Program-made: the position numbers and the translations under genes
Origin: Myotis daubentonii
Taxonomy: Eukaryota; Chordata; Mammalia; Chiroptera; Vespertilionidae
DNA length: 64,000 bases
Direction: 5' to 3'
NCBI RefSeq assembly: GCF_963259705.1
Contig: NC_081841.1
Coordinates: 87,495,063-87,559,062 of the forward strand
Notes under the pieces: model-generated
Database searches by the model: none
What the model was told of the DNA's origin: nothing
Seen by the model: the letters and a program-made list of their open reading frames with translations, nothing else
Part shown: one piece after another, positions 13,217-24,668 of the stretch
How positions within the stretch are numbered: position 1 is the stretch's first letter
Layout of the letters: each line of letters opens with the position of its first letter

Positions 13217-13432
13217 TTTTAAAATATATTTTATTGATTTTTTACAGAGAGGAAGGGAGAGAGAGAGTTAGAAACATCGATGAGAGAGAAACATCGATCA
13301 GCTGCCTCCTGCACATCTCCTACTGGGGATATGCCCGCAACCCAGATACATGCCCTTGACCGGAATCGAACCTGGGACCTTTCAGTCCGCAGGCCGACGC
13401 TCTATCCACTGAGCCAAACCGGTTTCGGCATC
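13217..13432 (-). repeat. Ves SINE, well preserved
   Basis: Young-looking reverse copy: 'ttttattgattttttacaga', 'aaacatcgatcagctgcctc', B-box complement 'ccggaatcgaacctgggacc' and A-box complement 'ctatccactgagccaaaccg'. Target duplication of the 'tctcataaaattttt' type is seen at 13203 and 13433. Confidence 0.95.
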
Positions 13433-13447
13433 TCTCATAAAATTTTT

Positions 13448-14435
13448 ATTTAAGAATGCTAAAACTATGGTCAGTGTTTTGACAGGACAAAATCTACTAA
13501 TTAAAATTGACAAAAGTAAAACAATTAATGATTATAATTAAAGGGTATCCTAAGGTTTTATAGTTCCCCAAATCTAGAAACTACAGTATTCATTTTTAGA
13601 GTTTACATGTCTATCGTGTAACCCTACCCACCAATTTATAATTATGTTGTTTTCTAAAAGTTTCCTTGTAACTTGTTAGTTTGAAACTCAGAATGATTTT
13701 TCTTACAGAAAATATATTGCAAATGCTGGCTTTTTTCAGTTTAGCCCTACTTTTCAAAGCTGATTTAATCTATACAAATAAAGCTAAAGTTTTATTTTTT
13801 TCAATAAAAGGCAGAAAATAGTCCTCTAGTAACACCTTTTATTATAAAGCTAATAAATATATTTAAGCATACATAATATTTATATATAATTTTAATTAAA
13901 TGTTTTTCTATTGTATAACTTGCAATCAAGAAAGACTGAAAATAATTAATTATGAAATTTATTTTTAATGAATTTGATGTGGGCAAAAGGCCAGGGGGAA
14001 ATTTGGTGCAGATCTTAATTCTGGGTCCTTTCAATAGTTTTTGAGGTTCAATTCAATAAATATATTTTCAGCAGAACCTGCCCTGTTGAGACTGTGCTGC
14101 ATTTTTCAATGAATGGTGAATAAAACCTTATTTCTGTACTTATACGTATACCGCTGAAGATCAAACTCAGCTGCATATCACAGAAATGTCCAAAATAACC
14201 TCAGGTTAAATGAGAGAGAAGTACATCTCCCTCCCTTTAATAAGGCAGTCTAGGGCCAGCGAAGGGCTTCAGGTCCTTTTCCCTTGCTCTTCTGCTGAAT
14301 ATGGCTTCTGTTCCCAGGGTCACTGAAGTCCATGACGGGTTCAGGAATTTAGCTACTTCCTCTGTGTCTACAGCAGCAGGAAGGAGGGAAGAGGAAACAG
14401 GAAGGTATGGACACACCCATTACTTAGATTTTTAT
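13448..14435. other. Unique AT-rich DNA, no gene recognised
   Basis: Nothing beyond AT-rich unique sequence was recognised. The reverse frame at 13801-14034 has no domain. Confidence 0.5.
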
Positions 14436-14449
14436 TAGACTTTTAAAAG

Positions 14450-14659
14450 GATATATTTTTTATTGATTTTAGAGAGGAAGGGAAAGGGAGAGAGAGATAG
14501 AAACATCAATGATGAGAGTGAATCATTGATCGGCTGCCCCCTGCACACCCCTCACCGAGGATTGAGCCCACAATCTGGGCATGTGCCCCTACCAGGAATC
14601 AAACTGTGACTTCCTAGTTCATAGGTCAATGCTCAACCACGGAGTCACACTGACTGGGC
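14450..14659 (-). repeat. Ves-related SINE in an L1M fragment
   Basis: Reverse copy with 'ttattgattttagagaggaa', 'gaatcattgatcggctgccc' and a degraded tRNA-like head ending 'cacactgactgggc'. Duplicated 'tagacttttaaa' (14436) and 'tagactttttgt' (14660) mark the insertion target. Confidence 0.88.
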
Positions 14660-14661
14660 TA

Positions 14662-14830
14662 GACTTTTTGTCTTTAAAGAGCAATTTTAGGTTCACAATA
14701 AAATGGAGCAGAAGGTACGGAAACTTCCCATATACTTACTGCCTCCTCACCCCTGACACGCACACAAATGCATATCTCCCCATTATCATCATTTCTCATT
14801 TTAAAGAAAACTTTCTGGAAGTTTGAATCA
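14662..14830 (-). repeat. L1M LINE fragment
   Basis: 'aaagagcaattttaggttca', 'caataaaatggagcagaagg' and 'tacggaaacttcccatatac' match the antisense of an old L1M 3' region. The Ves SINE at 14450 interrupts its left side. Confidence 0.7.
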
Positions 14831-15457
14831 ACATTTACCTCTCATTTGGTCAGAGCTTAGTTATATGAGCCCTCTATGTGTGCATGGAAGACTGGGGAAT
14901 GTGGTTTTAGCGGCCTGGCAATGTACCTAGCTAAAATTCAAGGTTCTATTACAAACAAAGGGAAGATTGTATATTGAGGGCAACCGGCTGAGTATATGGC
15001 ACTTTCAAGGCGTTCCAATACAGAAGTTGGTTGGTCAGTATAAAGAGAATGATAACACTGGTCCCTATGAGTAGAGGATCACAAGAGAGGTACACACAAA
15101 GCACAGTAAGCAGCCAGAGAGCAAATGCAGTTGGGGGCACTGGAGCATCTTCATGAAAGGGACCACATCTGAAGGTCTGGAGGATGGGTAGTGTATCCAA
15201 CAATGTTGCCTACCCCAACCGCTCTGCTCCGTTCTTTTTGGCTGGCAGACCCTGGGTTTGAGGCTCCTCTTAGCATGAGGCCCCTCTTAACAACTTCCCT
15301 TTCTAAAGAAAGGGAAAACTATGTAAGTTATAGCTTATGCTTCACTTAAGCTGAAAACTAAACCTAAAATTAAAAGTTCTTGAAGAGAACTTGAGAGCCC
15401 CTTTAAAAATGTTTGAGGGCCCCAGGGAATCTTGGATCCTAGGTTGAGAATAAATGC
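14831..15457. other. Unique DNA, no gene recognised
   Basis: No repeat or exon recognised. The reverse frame at 14949-15203 has no identifiable domain. Confidence 0.45.
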
Positions 15458-15904
15458 CAGCAATTTTCAACCTTTTTCATCTATGGCACACATAAGCTAA
15501 TTACTAAAATTCTGTGGCACACCAAAAACGATATTTTTTTTTTGTCAATCTGACAAGAAAGAGGTATAATTTTTATTGATTTACAAAAATAATAATAATA
15601 GTAATTACCTACCCTTTTTGCTTCAAAGTGACTTTTTAAAAAATCGGGTGTCTATACTTGTATATAAGGATTTTGAGTACTAAGAATGAACTAATCAGAC
15701 ACAATCTTATTAGTTGACATGACAACTCTATTATATGACCCATATATTTATCGTTCAAAACAGGGCATTCACACTGGACTATTATGTTGGCTGTGGACAT
15801 TTTAAATATGGCAATCTGAGGGAAAAGAGATCAGTGTCCCTGACTAAATAGTCAGGTGTTGCATGTTCTTAAAATTTTTGTGTTATACCAGTTGAAAATC
15901 GCTG
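15458..15904. mobile_element. Non-autonomous hAT MITE
   Basis: Terminal inverted repeats CAGCAATTTTCAAC (left) and GTTGAAAATCGCTG (right) match at 13 of 14 positions. Next to the left end is 'ctatggcacacataagctaa' and inside the right end 'tgactaaatagtcaggtgtt'. The termini look hAT-like. Flanking octamers ATAAATGC and GTCTAAGC match only partly, so the target duplication is decayed. No transposase coding is left. Confidence 0.75.
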
Positions 15905-15944
15905 GTCTAAGCCCATAAAAAGGAACAAAATATTTTCCTGTCAG

Positions 15945-16200
15945 GGGTAGTATATTACAGTGCTGTGCTCGGTCTAGAACCAAAGTGCCTGGTTTAAATC
16001 TTAACTTTGCCCTTTACTAACAGCAGGTTTTGGGACCAGTAATTTAGCATTTTTATATTTCAGTTTCTTTACCTGTGAAATAAGGACAATAATAGTACCC
16101 ATTTCATACATTATTATAAGGATTAAATGACCTAATATTTATCAAGTATACAAGCTAATGTCTGACATACAGTTTATGCTATATTAGTCTTTAGTAAATA
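15945..16200 (+). repeat. MIR SINE
   Basis: 'gtgcctggtttaaatcttaa', 'tcagtttctttacctgtgaa', 'ataaggacaataatagtacc' and 'ttataaggattaaatgacct' follow the MIR consensus in sense orientation. One of two MIRs within 700 bp. Confidence 0.88.
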
Positions 16201-16444
16201 TTTTGTAAAATTTCAAATTGTTTCTCACATTTCCCTTTGTGCTGGGGGAGAATACATTAAGGGGCCTTTTTGGTGGGTTACTTCCCCTTAATGCCTCAAT
16301 TCATTAGTCACGCAAGTGGGACCTTAGAGACCCCTAGTTTAGTAAAGATTCAGCTGAATCCTTAACCACCATCTCTTGTTCTTTTTAGATTCTGCTTTGG
16401 GGAGAGGAGAGAATGGTTCATTCTTACTCTTTCAAAAAATGATT

Positions 16445-16620
16445 GGATCCGGGTTTGAATTCAGGAACTGCATGTTCCCTTAACCTTTCTAAACTTTAGT
16501 TTCTTCATATGTCAAAGGCAATAGCAATATCTCAAAGGATTGTGATGAGAATTAATTTAAATGATGGTCATAGGCTGTTTGTCATGGCCAGCATGTGGTA
16601 AATGCTCAGTAAACTACAAC
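16445..16620 (+). repeat. MIR SINE
   Basis: 'ggatccgggtttgaattcag', 'ctttagtttcttcatatgtc', 'gattgtgatgagaattaatt' and 'tggtaaatgctcagtaaact' follow MIR order. Confidence 0.85.
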
Positions 16621-17219
16621 CACAGTTACTCTTAGAATTGAAGACATCGCTGTGTAGGTTCTGTGAGTGAATCCCCAAGGGTCAGTTCGATGATGAGCTG
16701 TCACATCAGCTAACTCATCCTTCTAAATGCTAAACACATGGGAATAGACAGGAGCTGGGAAGGGTCAAAGAGAAATCACTGTGGCTAAGGAGATGAGAAG
16801 GTAAAGGAAAATTCTGATGGTAAGGACTCTGCCTTATAAATTATATGCTCTAATTTAAATATTAAACAGAAAAGAAAAACTAGCCATTACTTTTTTTCCC
16901 CCCAAAGAGAAGTTTTATATTATGCAAAGATCAAAACTGAAATTTGGGCAAAGTAAATTTCTGATCATTTCACTAAGTGAAATAATTACCATCATGCATA
17001 ATATGAAACTTCAATACAGAAATGGTGCACTATGATAGCATATGAAAGTACATTTCAACTTATTTCTTGGAATTTCTGGGAAGAAGTGAGAATCACTTCA
17101 ATAACAACACATGTTGTCATGGCTATTATCAATTTTTTTAAAAAATAAACAACGTTTTTTGAAAACCATTTATCAAGTCTGTATTCTACATAGCTAGAGA
17201 ATTCCCATAACTGGACTAA
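16621..17219. other. Unique DNA, no gene recognised
   Basis: No feature recognised before the Helitron insertion. Confidence 0.45.
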
Positions 17220-17344
17220 TCTTATATAATAAAAAGGATAATATGCAAATTTTCCCCTCCACTGGGCATTCAAATGGGAGTTCGACCAGAGGGTGGGGCT
17301 GGTTGGACCTCACCTGTGCACGAATTCGTGCACCAGGCCTCTAG
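17220..17344 (+). mobile_element. Minimal HeliBat-type Helitron (125 bp)
   Basis: Complete rolling-circle element: 5' TCTTATATAATAAAAAGG, 3' hairpin palindrome GTGCACGAATTCGTGCAC (17316-17333), then CAGGCCTCTAG, inserted between host A and T with no target duplication. No coding sequence. Only the 5' end, about 60 bp of middle and the 3' hairpin terminator remain, so it needs replicase from an autonomous relative. It carries an octamer-like ATGCAAAT near the 5' end. Confidence 0.95.
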
Positions 17345-17804
17345 TAACTCCATAATATTCTTTAGCTTTCTTTCATTTTCTTGTACCCACAGGTCCTTGT
17401 GATATTCAGATACATACTCCTTAGCTGAAACCAAACATTGGTCTGATATTCAATTTTTCTCAGATGGTGTAGGAAAATTAAAGTGTTCACAATATATCAT
17501 ACTGTCTAATTAATATTTTCCTTCCTAAGTTCAGAGGGACCTCTATAGAAATATATCTTTGGAAACACCTATTGTCATGATGAAAGTCTATCACCAGGGG
17601 ACTTTCATTATCCAGGGAATCTGCATCCCTAGTAGCCTGAAGTAGAGGCCAATTATTTTCTTTTTTGCTTTTTGATCCACACCAGAAATTTCTTGGGGAA
17701 GTTTAAACAATATTCATTCAATTTCATTTATTTGGAAAAGGCAAAACTTGATTGTCTCACACAGACATGTACTATATAATTCCTAAGTTTCCCTCCCACA
17801 TCCT
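17345..17804. other. Unique DNA, no gene recognised
   Basis: No feature recognised. Confidence 0.45.
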
Positions 17805-17821
17805 CTCCTTGAGATATTTTT

Positions 17822-18036
17822 TAAAAAATATATATTTTATTGATTTTTTACAGAGAGGAAGGGAGAGGGATAGAGAGTTAGAAACATCAATGAGAGAGAA
17901 ACACAGATCAGCTGCCTCCTGCACACTCCCCACTGGGGATGTGCCCGCAACCAAGGTACATGCCCTTGACCGGAATCGAACCTGGGACTCTTGAGTCGGC
18001 AGGCCAACACTATCCACTGAGCCAAACCGGTTAGGG
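17822..18036 (-). repeat. Ves SINE, well preserved
   Basis: Full reverse copy from 'atatattttattgatttttt' to 'gagccaaaccggttagggc', with B-box complement 'cggaatcgaacctggga'. Duplicated target 'ctccttgagatattttt' (from 17805) and 'ctccttgagttattttt' (from 18037) sets the boundaries. Confidence 0.96.
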
Positions 18037-18053
18037 CTCCTTGAGTTATTTTT

Positions 18054-19694
18054 GATGAAGTTAAGTTGATACCAAAATTTATTCTTTTCTTATTTTATAA
18101 AGAAATAACTTCTAAAACAATACATGTTTTTGGTACAAAAACTCATGCAAATTTACTCTGAATATATCTGAACTTATGATGGCCTTTGGCCTACAGAAGA
18201 CAAAATGCCTAACCTATTCTTGGGTAGGTATCTCATTATACCACACACAAGACAATGTTAGTGTAAAACACATTGTTAAAATTGGACAGAAACAGCCAGA
18301 ATAAACTGTTATAAACCTTCAATGAAGTGAAGAGGTAATAATTTTACAAAGGGATTGCTCCATTTTGGGCTGAAATTATAGTCCTGTCAGGATAAAAAGG
18401 TTCACCAGCTGGGAGGTCGCTTGAATTCACAATAATACATTACCCCCTCCCCCCTTTTTTTTTCTGCAAGAGACATTTGTTTCCTGATGTTATCAGAAAA
18501 ATTGTTCATTTTTATTCTTCATTTGTCACTCAAAGTTGTCACTACAATTAGTGGCTGTTTATTCTGCATATCACTCCTACCTCTAACAGTGCTGTCAGCT
18601 TGTCTGGTATTCCTACGCCAGCAACACTTCTCTTTATACTTCAAACTCAACTTCTGGAAAGGTCACTTCCTCCTTCTGCTGTAAATCCCAACCAAGTCAT
18701 TGCAAGAAGTTTCAGTCGGCTCACCCTTGTTTCTCTTCCTCATTTTTAATCAAAATAGGAACTAGTGACATTTTCTTTGCTGAGTGGAGCCTTGTTTTGA
18801 ATTACTCTTTGAGTTGAAGTGTTCCATTCAAGCTGGTTTGTCATGCAGTTCCACTGAGCCTATTTGGGGACAAATGGCACAAGTTCAAATTTGAATGGCA
18901 AAGGGTAAAGTTGCAAATTTATATGTAACATTCATATCATAAATATTTTAGTAAACTTAGCTCAATCATGAGTATTAAGAAATAGTGAAACAAGTTTTAT
19001 TACCTAATTCACACCACTCAGACACAGTGTAGGTTGAACAACAAACTGAGAATTTGCTCTAATGCATAATTTAAGGGAAATTTGTTTTGTAAAACAAAAC
19101 AAATCAAACCAAACCTAAACAAAAAACTGAGCACTCTAATCCTCTCTTCACAGGTAATATACTGCATGACTATAAATAAGTTCATTACCTTTTCATTCCA
19201 GTAATTCCTTTGGCAATGGAATGAAAACCAAAGTGTTGCACAGGGAAAAACATATTAAAATAGTTCTTCAAAGATTTTTTATTAAAGTTTCATCATCTAC
19301 ATGTTTATAAAATAATCTTACCAAGTAAGTATTAACTATACCAGGAAAATATTAAATAATATCCAATAAAGATAAAGGCTTAAATTGTAATTATTTAAAA
19401 CAACCATGGAATATTCTGAAACATATTACCCAAATGAGCTTAAAAGTAAAAAATGCCAGATGGCTTTAGAATTTCCAATTACAAAAAGGTATTTTAGTGC
19501 TTGATTTTGTTCTTTCAGAGGACAAATGTTTCATCATATATTACTGTAGCAATTATTTTCTAATTTAGGATTAGTGAATCTAGTTATGGAGCAGTTACCA
19601 AATACTAAAAAGCTAACATTGGCCCTCAGAAAAGAAATAGTCTCCCAAAGAAGAATTTGCTCCTTTTCTTTGATTTCTGGCTGCTTTATGTGAT
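18054..19694. other. Unique AT-rich DNA, no gene recognised
   Basis: No exon or transposon recognised in 1.6 kb. The short frame at 18487-18684 lacks a domain. Confidence 0.45.
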
Positions 19695-19845
19695 ATGTAA
19701 AGAGCATTAGAATATGGATCAGGAGATTTTGAATCCAATCCTGCCTCTTCTATTAGAAAGTCCCCTGACTACTTTGGGTCTCAGTTTCTTCATGTGTAAA
19801 ATGAAAGGGTTGGGCCATATAATTCCTAAGGTATCTTCCAATCAA
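19695..19845 (+). repeat. MIR-like SINE
   Basis: 'gagcattagaatatggatca', 'gggtctcagtttcttcatgt' and 'gtaaaatgaaagggttgggc' resemble the MIR middle. The 3' part is missing. Confidence 0.7.
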
Positions 19846-20070
19846 AGATTTTCTTTTAGGATTTAGAAGCTGGTTTGTATTGCACATAAAAATGGAAAAG
19901 TTAATAAAAATAATTTAAAAAGTTGAGATGGTAATTTTGATTGTAAAGATGAAGCAAGTTTAGCTAAAAAGACTGATATGTAAATAGGAGAATTCTTTTT
20001 TTTAAGTAGCCACGTGGGCAGTGATACCTTTTTTCTCTTGGTCTTTATTTATTTTATTTTTTAAAGAATC

Positions 20071-20102
<32 letters not shown>

Positions 20103-20129
20103 GTAGTAGTAGTAGTAGTAGTAGTAGTA
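20071..20129. repeat. (ATT)n-(TAG)n compound microsatellite
   Basis: About ten ATT units run directly into about nine TAG units. It corresponds to the 3' A-rich tail of the reverse-strand SINE that follows; the TAG block probably arose by point mutation and slippage in the tail. Confidence 0.95.
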
Positions 20130-20370
20130 TTTGTTAATCCTCACCTGAGGATATTTTTCCATTGATTTTTAGAGAGAGTAGAAGGGAGGGGGAGAGACAC
20201 AGAGAAATGGAGAAAAACATCAATGTGAGAGAAACACATCGGTTGGTTGCCTCCCACACACACCCTGACCAAGGCCTGCAACCGAGGTATGGGTCCTTTA
20301 CCAGAATTAAACCTGGGGCCCTTCAGTCCACAGACTGACGCTCTACCCACTGAGCCAGACTGTGTAGGGC
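20130..20370 (-). repeat. Older Ves-related SINE
   Basis: Reverse copy of the variant with a 'ttaatcctcacctgaggata' tail region, 'tttttccattgatttttaga', 'gaaacacatcggttggttgc' and head 'ctacccactgagccagactg'. The duplicated target 'aataggagaattctt' (19983) / 'aataggagcattctt' (20371) lies 73 bp beyond the simple-repeat tail on the left, so the inserted segment is longer than the SINE. Confidence 0.9.
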
Positions 20371-20495
20371 AATAGGAGCATTCTTAATCTTAAAAATAGA
20401 ATCTTCATTCTCTGCATGAACTACTAACTGCCACTCGCCCCCGCAATTAGGTAATGCGAATAACTTGACCTCAGGATAACTCTGTTCCTTCTGAA

Positions 20496-20672
20496 CCGGG
20501 GTTCTCAACCTCAGCACGAGTGACATTTTGAGATGGGCATCTTTATTGTGGGGGCTCTCCAGTGCATTGCAGCTTCCTGGCATTCGTCCACCAGATGCCA
20601 GCCACAACCCCCCCCCCCAAGTTATGACCACCCAAAGTGTCTCCAGATATTTGTCCCCAGTTGAAATCACTG
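20496..20672 (-). mobile_element. MER5A hAT-Charlie MITE
   Basis: Reverse orientation: 'gttctcaacctcagcacgag', 'tgacattttgagatgggcat', 'accagatgccagccacaacc', 'aagtgtctccagatatttgt', ending 'ccccagttgaaatcactg'. Same family as the copy at 4203, with a ten-C run at the equivalent place. Confidence 0.88.
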
Positions 20673-21661
20673 CTTTAAAATAAGCTAGTTTTCTCTGGCT
20701 TCCTGTCTTAACCTGTGCTCAAGCTATCAGAGTTGTCCTAATATTTCAATATTTAAAAAACACATATATGTACTTCTTTGAACAAAAGCACCAACAATGA
20801 GAACTATTAAGATTAGATGGATGTGGATGCTTACTTGCACCAGGGATTGATGAATGTCTATTTCCTGAATCCAGCGACTATATAGTTAACAACTGCATTA
20901 TATGAAAAATATCATTTCTGTCCCCAAAGGCCTTACTTTCTGGCTGGGGACACACATAATCCATTGACTTAAAATAGGCTTCAGACGGTTTACAAAGTAG
21001 CACCGATGAAGTGAGTATGGCTGGAGAGGGTGCTGAGTGAAGGGCTGACGAGGGTGGACAGGCAAGGGGCGCCTGGAGAGCAGTGAAGCGGGGCCCTCGC
21101 AGTGGGAGGTCCTGGGGGGCGGAGGAGGGAGACAAGCTGTGGGTGAGGGACAGCAGGCATGTCTGTCCTGGAGCAGTGAGAGCTCAAAACTCCTCCGGAA
21201 CAAGGCAGTGAAGCGGTGGGAGGGGCTGGCAGAGCCTGAGTTCCAGCCTTGGGGCTGGCCTCTAATTTTATAAGGGACAAGAAAGCTGATCTAGAGAGGG
21301 GCAGTGAAGCAAAAGGAGCTTTTTGATGAAAATGTCTTTCATTCCTACTACGAAAGCTTTGAAGGAAATTGAAAGACGACTCAAAATGCCCTTTTACCTC
21401 CCAGGAGGGCAGTCAAGGGATGATTTAACAGTTTTTCCTTTCTACTCCTACTTAAGAAGGTGATCAGTATGAAAATTTAGAGTCCAGCCATACTAATCTA
21501 CTCAGCCATTTCAGAGCAGCTAGAGTGTTCTGTGACCAAGGTCTCCCGTTGTGTAGTAACTGTGTCTTCAGTGCAGGGTGCTGGAAACGGCCACCCTCCC
21601 TGCCACATAAAGGCCAAAGACAGCAATGCCAGAGTTATCCAGAGCAAGAAACTGAATAGAA
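20673..21661. other. Unique DNA, no gene recognised
   Basis: A somewhat GC-richer part (21000-21300) gives overlapping proline-rich reverse frames without a recognisable domain. No CpG island or splice-bounded exon was evident. Confidence 0.4.
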
Positions 21662-21945
21662 TACTGGTGAGAGCATGAATGTTGGGCTCACGTGGGTTGG
21701 GCTTGAGTCCTGACTCTATTGTACACTATTTGTGAACCTCAATTTTCTCTCCTGTGAAATGGGAATAGGAGGTTTAGTGGAAAAAAGTCATGATATGTTG
21801 GTAATTCTTGGATGAATCAAATATAGTATAATATAATGTAATGTAGTAGCATAGAAAATATAGTATAATTTATAATATAAAGTGCCTAGCAGAATTCCTG
21901 GCATCTAGTAAGGACTCAATAAATATGATCTACATTATTATTCTT
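21662..21945 (+). repeat. MIR SINE split by AT-rich sequence
   Basis: 5' half 'gttgggcttgagtcctgact', 'cctcaattttctctcctgtg', 'aaatgggaataggag'; 3' half 'aagtgcctagcagaattcct', 'aaggactcaataaatatgat'. About 100 bp of AT-rich repeats ('gtataatataatgtaatgta') separate the halves. Confidence 0.75.
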
Positions 21946-22047
21946 GCTAAAATGTAAATTCTCCTGAAGAGTTTTAAATATGTACTGGAATTCCTTGACA
22001 TTGCCTTTTACATGTAAATACATCTTATGAATTCACAATATGAGAAA

Positions 22048-22898
22048 CCCTATATAATCAAAGGCTAATATGCAAATAGACCGAATGACAGAACAACCGA
22101 ACAACCGGTCGCTATGAGGTGCACTGACCACGAGGGGGCGTGCGCAGAACATGGCAGGTGTCAGCCACGGTGAGATGGTGGAACAGGTGAGCAGGAGCGC
22201 CAGACCAAGGTGGAGCACTGGTTGCTGTCATTGGGGTGAGCCTCTGGTGGTTACTGAAAATTCTTTGCTCCTGCACTGTGGTCCCACCTGGCACTTGCAC
22301 CTGCTGCCGGTGCTGGTCCCACTCACACCCACTGCCAGTGCCCAGCGCTGTCAATGGGTGCGAGCAGCGGCTGCCAGCCCCTATTGCCCCTCAGGGCTTC
22401 TCCACTTCCCCCTGCTCCTGAAGGGAGATTGGGGCCAGCAGATGCCTTTCACATCCACGGCTGGCAACGTCCCCGCTTGCACTCATTGCTGGTGCCGGAG
22501 CCACTACCAGCGCCAGCCCCACTTGCACCCGCTGCCAGTGTCTGGCACTGGTCCCGATCACTTGGCACCATCAGTGGCTGCCAGCCCTGATCGCCCCTGA
22601 GGGCTTCTCCACCTCCCCTTGCTCCTGAGGGGTGATCAGGGCAGCAGCTGCCACTCGTACCCACTGATGGCGCCAGCAGCACCTGCTGCTGACGCTGGCC
22701 CCAATCACTCCATGCCTTCAGCGGGTGTGAGCAGCAGTGGCGGGCACGGGGCTGCCGGCAGACAGGGGACCAAGGGCCATAGTGGGAGGGGCCAGGTGGA
22801 GGTGCAGAGGATGGGCCGAGACCTGCCCCTGTGCCTACTGCAGCCTCATGGTCCACAGTTCCTTTTAAGGTGCATGAATTTGTGCACTGGGCTCGTAG
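22048..22898 (+). mobile_element. HeliBat-type Helitron, non-autonomous (851 bp)
   Basis: 5' end CCCTATATAATCAAAGGC (first T of TCC mutated) with octamer ATGCAAAT. The 3' end has hairpin GTGCATGAATTTGTGCAC then TGGGCTCGTAG, a decayed CTAG. The interior is GC-rich and has two copies of a block of about 207 bp ('gcccctcagggcttctccac' near 22385 and 'gcccctgagggcttctccac' near 22594). Several overlapping frames up to 149 codons on both strands look like by-products of GC content; no Rep or helicase motif is visible. Confidence 0.92.
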
Positions 22899-24036
22899 TT
22901 TTTAAATGCAAAGGTATTGTATGACGAGGAAAGCTTCAGTTATTCTTGGAGAATAGAAAGAGGTCAAATGTGCATTTTACTATCATTAAAAGGCTTTAGA
23001 AAGAATGAGCAGATAGGTTCAGAGTTCCTGGGAAGGGTAGTGGAGAGAGTGGACACTAAGGCATAGCTGAGGCACTGCATGGGGTGCACCTGCTGATGCA
23101 GGACTGTGTAGTTCTGCCCAGCGAGAGACACTTCTTAGAAGGAGCTTTCTGTGCTTTTGAATGTTCCAGGGGTACCGGCTTCTGCATATTGTTTCCCATA
23201 TCCCCGTTTCCCTGAACTCCAAAAGGTAGAGCAAGAAGAGTTTTGCTGTCAGATGGGCGAATAGGAGATAGGGCAGATAAAAGAGGAGGACCCCAACCCG
23301 AAGGCCAGATAAGTTGCTGTGCCTCAGGGAGTCAAAGAGGGTGCTGGTGTGTCAAACCCAAAGCCACCATCTTGCTCTTTTGGTTCTTTGCCTAGGATGC
23401 CAATCAATCTGTGGATCTTGATTTATGGCGATGAGTAAACAATGCCTTCCACTGGGGGCGGGTCTAGCCTCAGTTTGAAGACGCTGTCTCTGAAGCTCTG
23501 CAATGACTCCGGGTCCTCCTGAGTGTTGGGTTCTTCCTGCCCAGGTGCCTTCTCTGACCCGACTCCCCGGTTTCCGATTCTTTGCCGTTGCCTCCCATTT
23601 TCTTCCTTCTTTTGGCCTTTGTTCACCTGTCTCCAGGCTATCTGTTCAGTGTGCTTCCATAATATGGGCCCATCTTCTTCCTCAGTTTACTTTCTTCTGT
23701 AATTCTCCTAGTCTTGGCTTTATAATCCTTCATTTCACAGTCTGCTGTTGCTCAAGTTTCCGTGTAACCAAGGAGGATCTATGGAGCATTAGCAGTGACT
23801 ATCCAGTGTTTTAGAAAAGGGGAGCAGAGGCATGACTACTGAATTTGTTCTTCTTAGTGTCTGTACACCGCTTTAACTTAGTTGGGTCTGTGAACTGCCA
23901 ATGTGTCCACACCTACAGTGGATAGAGCTTGTGCTGAGGAAAGGACAGGCCCTGGAGGAAAGAACTCGATTACATGAAATTGTAGGCTTTTGAATGGAAG
24001 AAATCTTCCCTTCTGTCTGTCACCCTTCTGCCAGTA
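22899..24036. other. Unique DNA, no gene recognised
   Basis: No repeat recognised. The frame at 23503-23814 has no domain and no flanking splice sites that I could support. Confidence 0.4.
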
Positions 24037-24051
24037 CTCCCTGCACTCATT

Positions 24052-24062
24052 TTTTAAAAATT

Positions 24063-24101
<39 letters not shown>

Positions 24102-24335
24102 TCCTCACCAGAGAATATTTTTCCATTGATTTATAGAGAGTGTGGAAATGAGAGGGAAAGACAAAAAGAAATATTGATGTGAAACACATTGATAGGTTGC
24201 CTCCTGCATGCACCCTGACCAGGGCCCAGGCTCGGGGGAGCCTGCAACCGAGGTACGTGCCCTTGACCAGAATCGAACCCGGGACCATTTGGTCCATAGG
24301 CTGACGCTCTATCCACTGAGCCAAACTGGTTAGGG
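24052..24335 (-). repeat. Older Ves-related SINE with (ATTT)n tail
   Basis: Reverse copy: (ATTT)n at 24061-24102, 'tatcctcaccagagaatatt', 'ccttgaccagaatcgaaccc', 'tctatccactgagccaaact'. Target duplication 'ctccctgcactcattt' (24037) / 'ctccttgcactctttg' (24336). Same subtype as the copies at 20130 and 24428. Confidence 0.93.
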
Positions 24336-24427
24336 CTCCTTGCACTCTTTGATGGTTATCCAGAGTTCACTTGAGCTCAACATGTGCATGAGATGGGCTC
24401 CTTATCTTTTTTTCTGTTTGTTTTGTT

Positions 24428-24668
24428 AATCCTCACCCAGGATATTTTTCCATTGATTTTTTTAGAGAGAGTGGAAGGGAGGAGGAGAGACAGAGAGAGA
24501 AACATTGATGTGAGAGAGACACATCAATTGGTTGCCTCTTGCATGAGTCCCAACCAGGGCCAGGGATCCAGTCTGCAACTGAGGTATGTGCCCTTGACAA
24601 GCATCGAAAACTGGACCCTTAAGTCCATGCGCCAATGCTCTATCCACTGAGCCAAAAATGGCTAGGGC
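24428..24668 (-). repeat. Older Ves-related SINE
   Basis: Reverse copy 92 bp from the previous SINE, same orientation and subtype: 'aatcctcacccaggatattt', 'agagacacatcaattggttg', 'tctatccactgagccaaaaa'. It may be an independent insertion; no clear target duplication was found. Confidence 0.92.

Noticed and set aside
22151..22600. 149-codon open frame and several overlapping frames on both strands
   Set aside because: They lie wholly inside a non-autonomous Helitron with GC-rich internal duplications. Frames open on both strands at once, with no recognisable domain.
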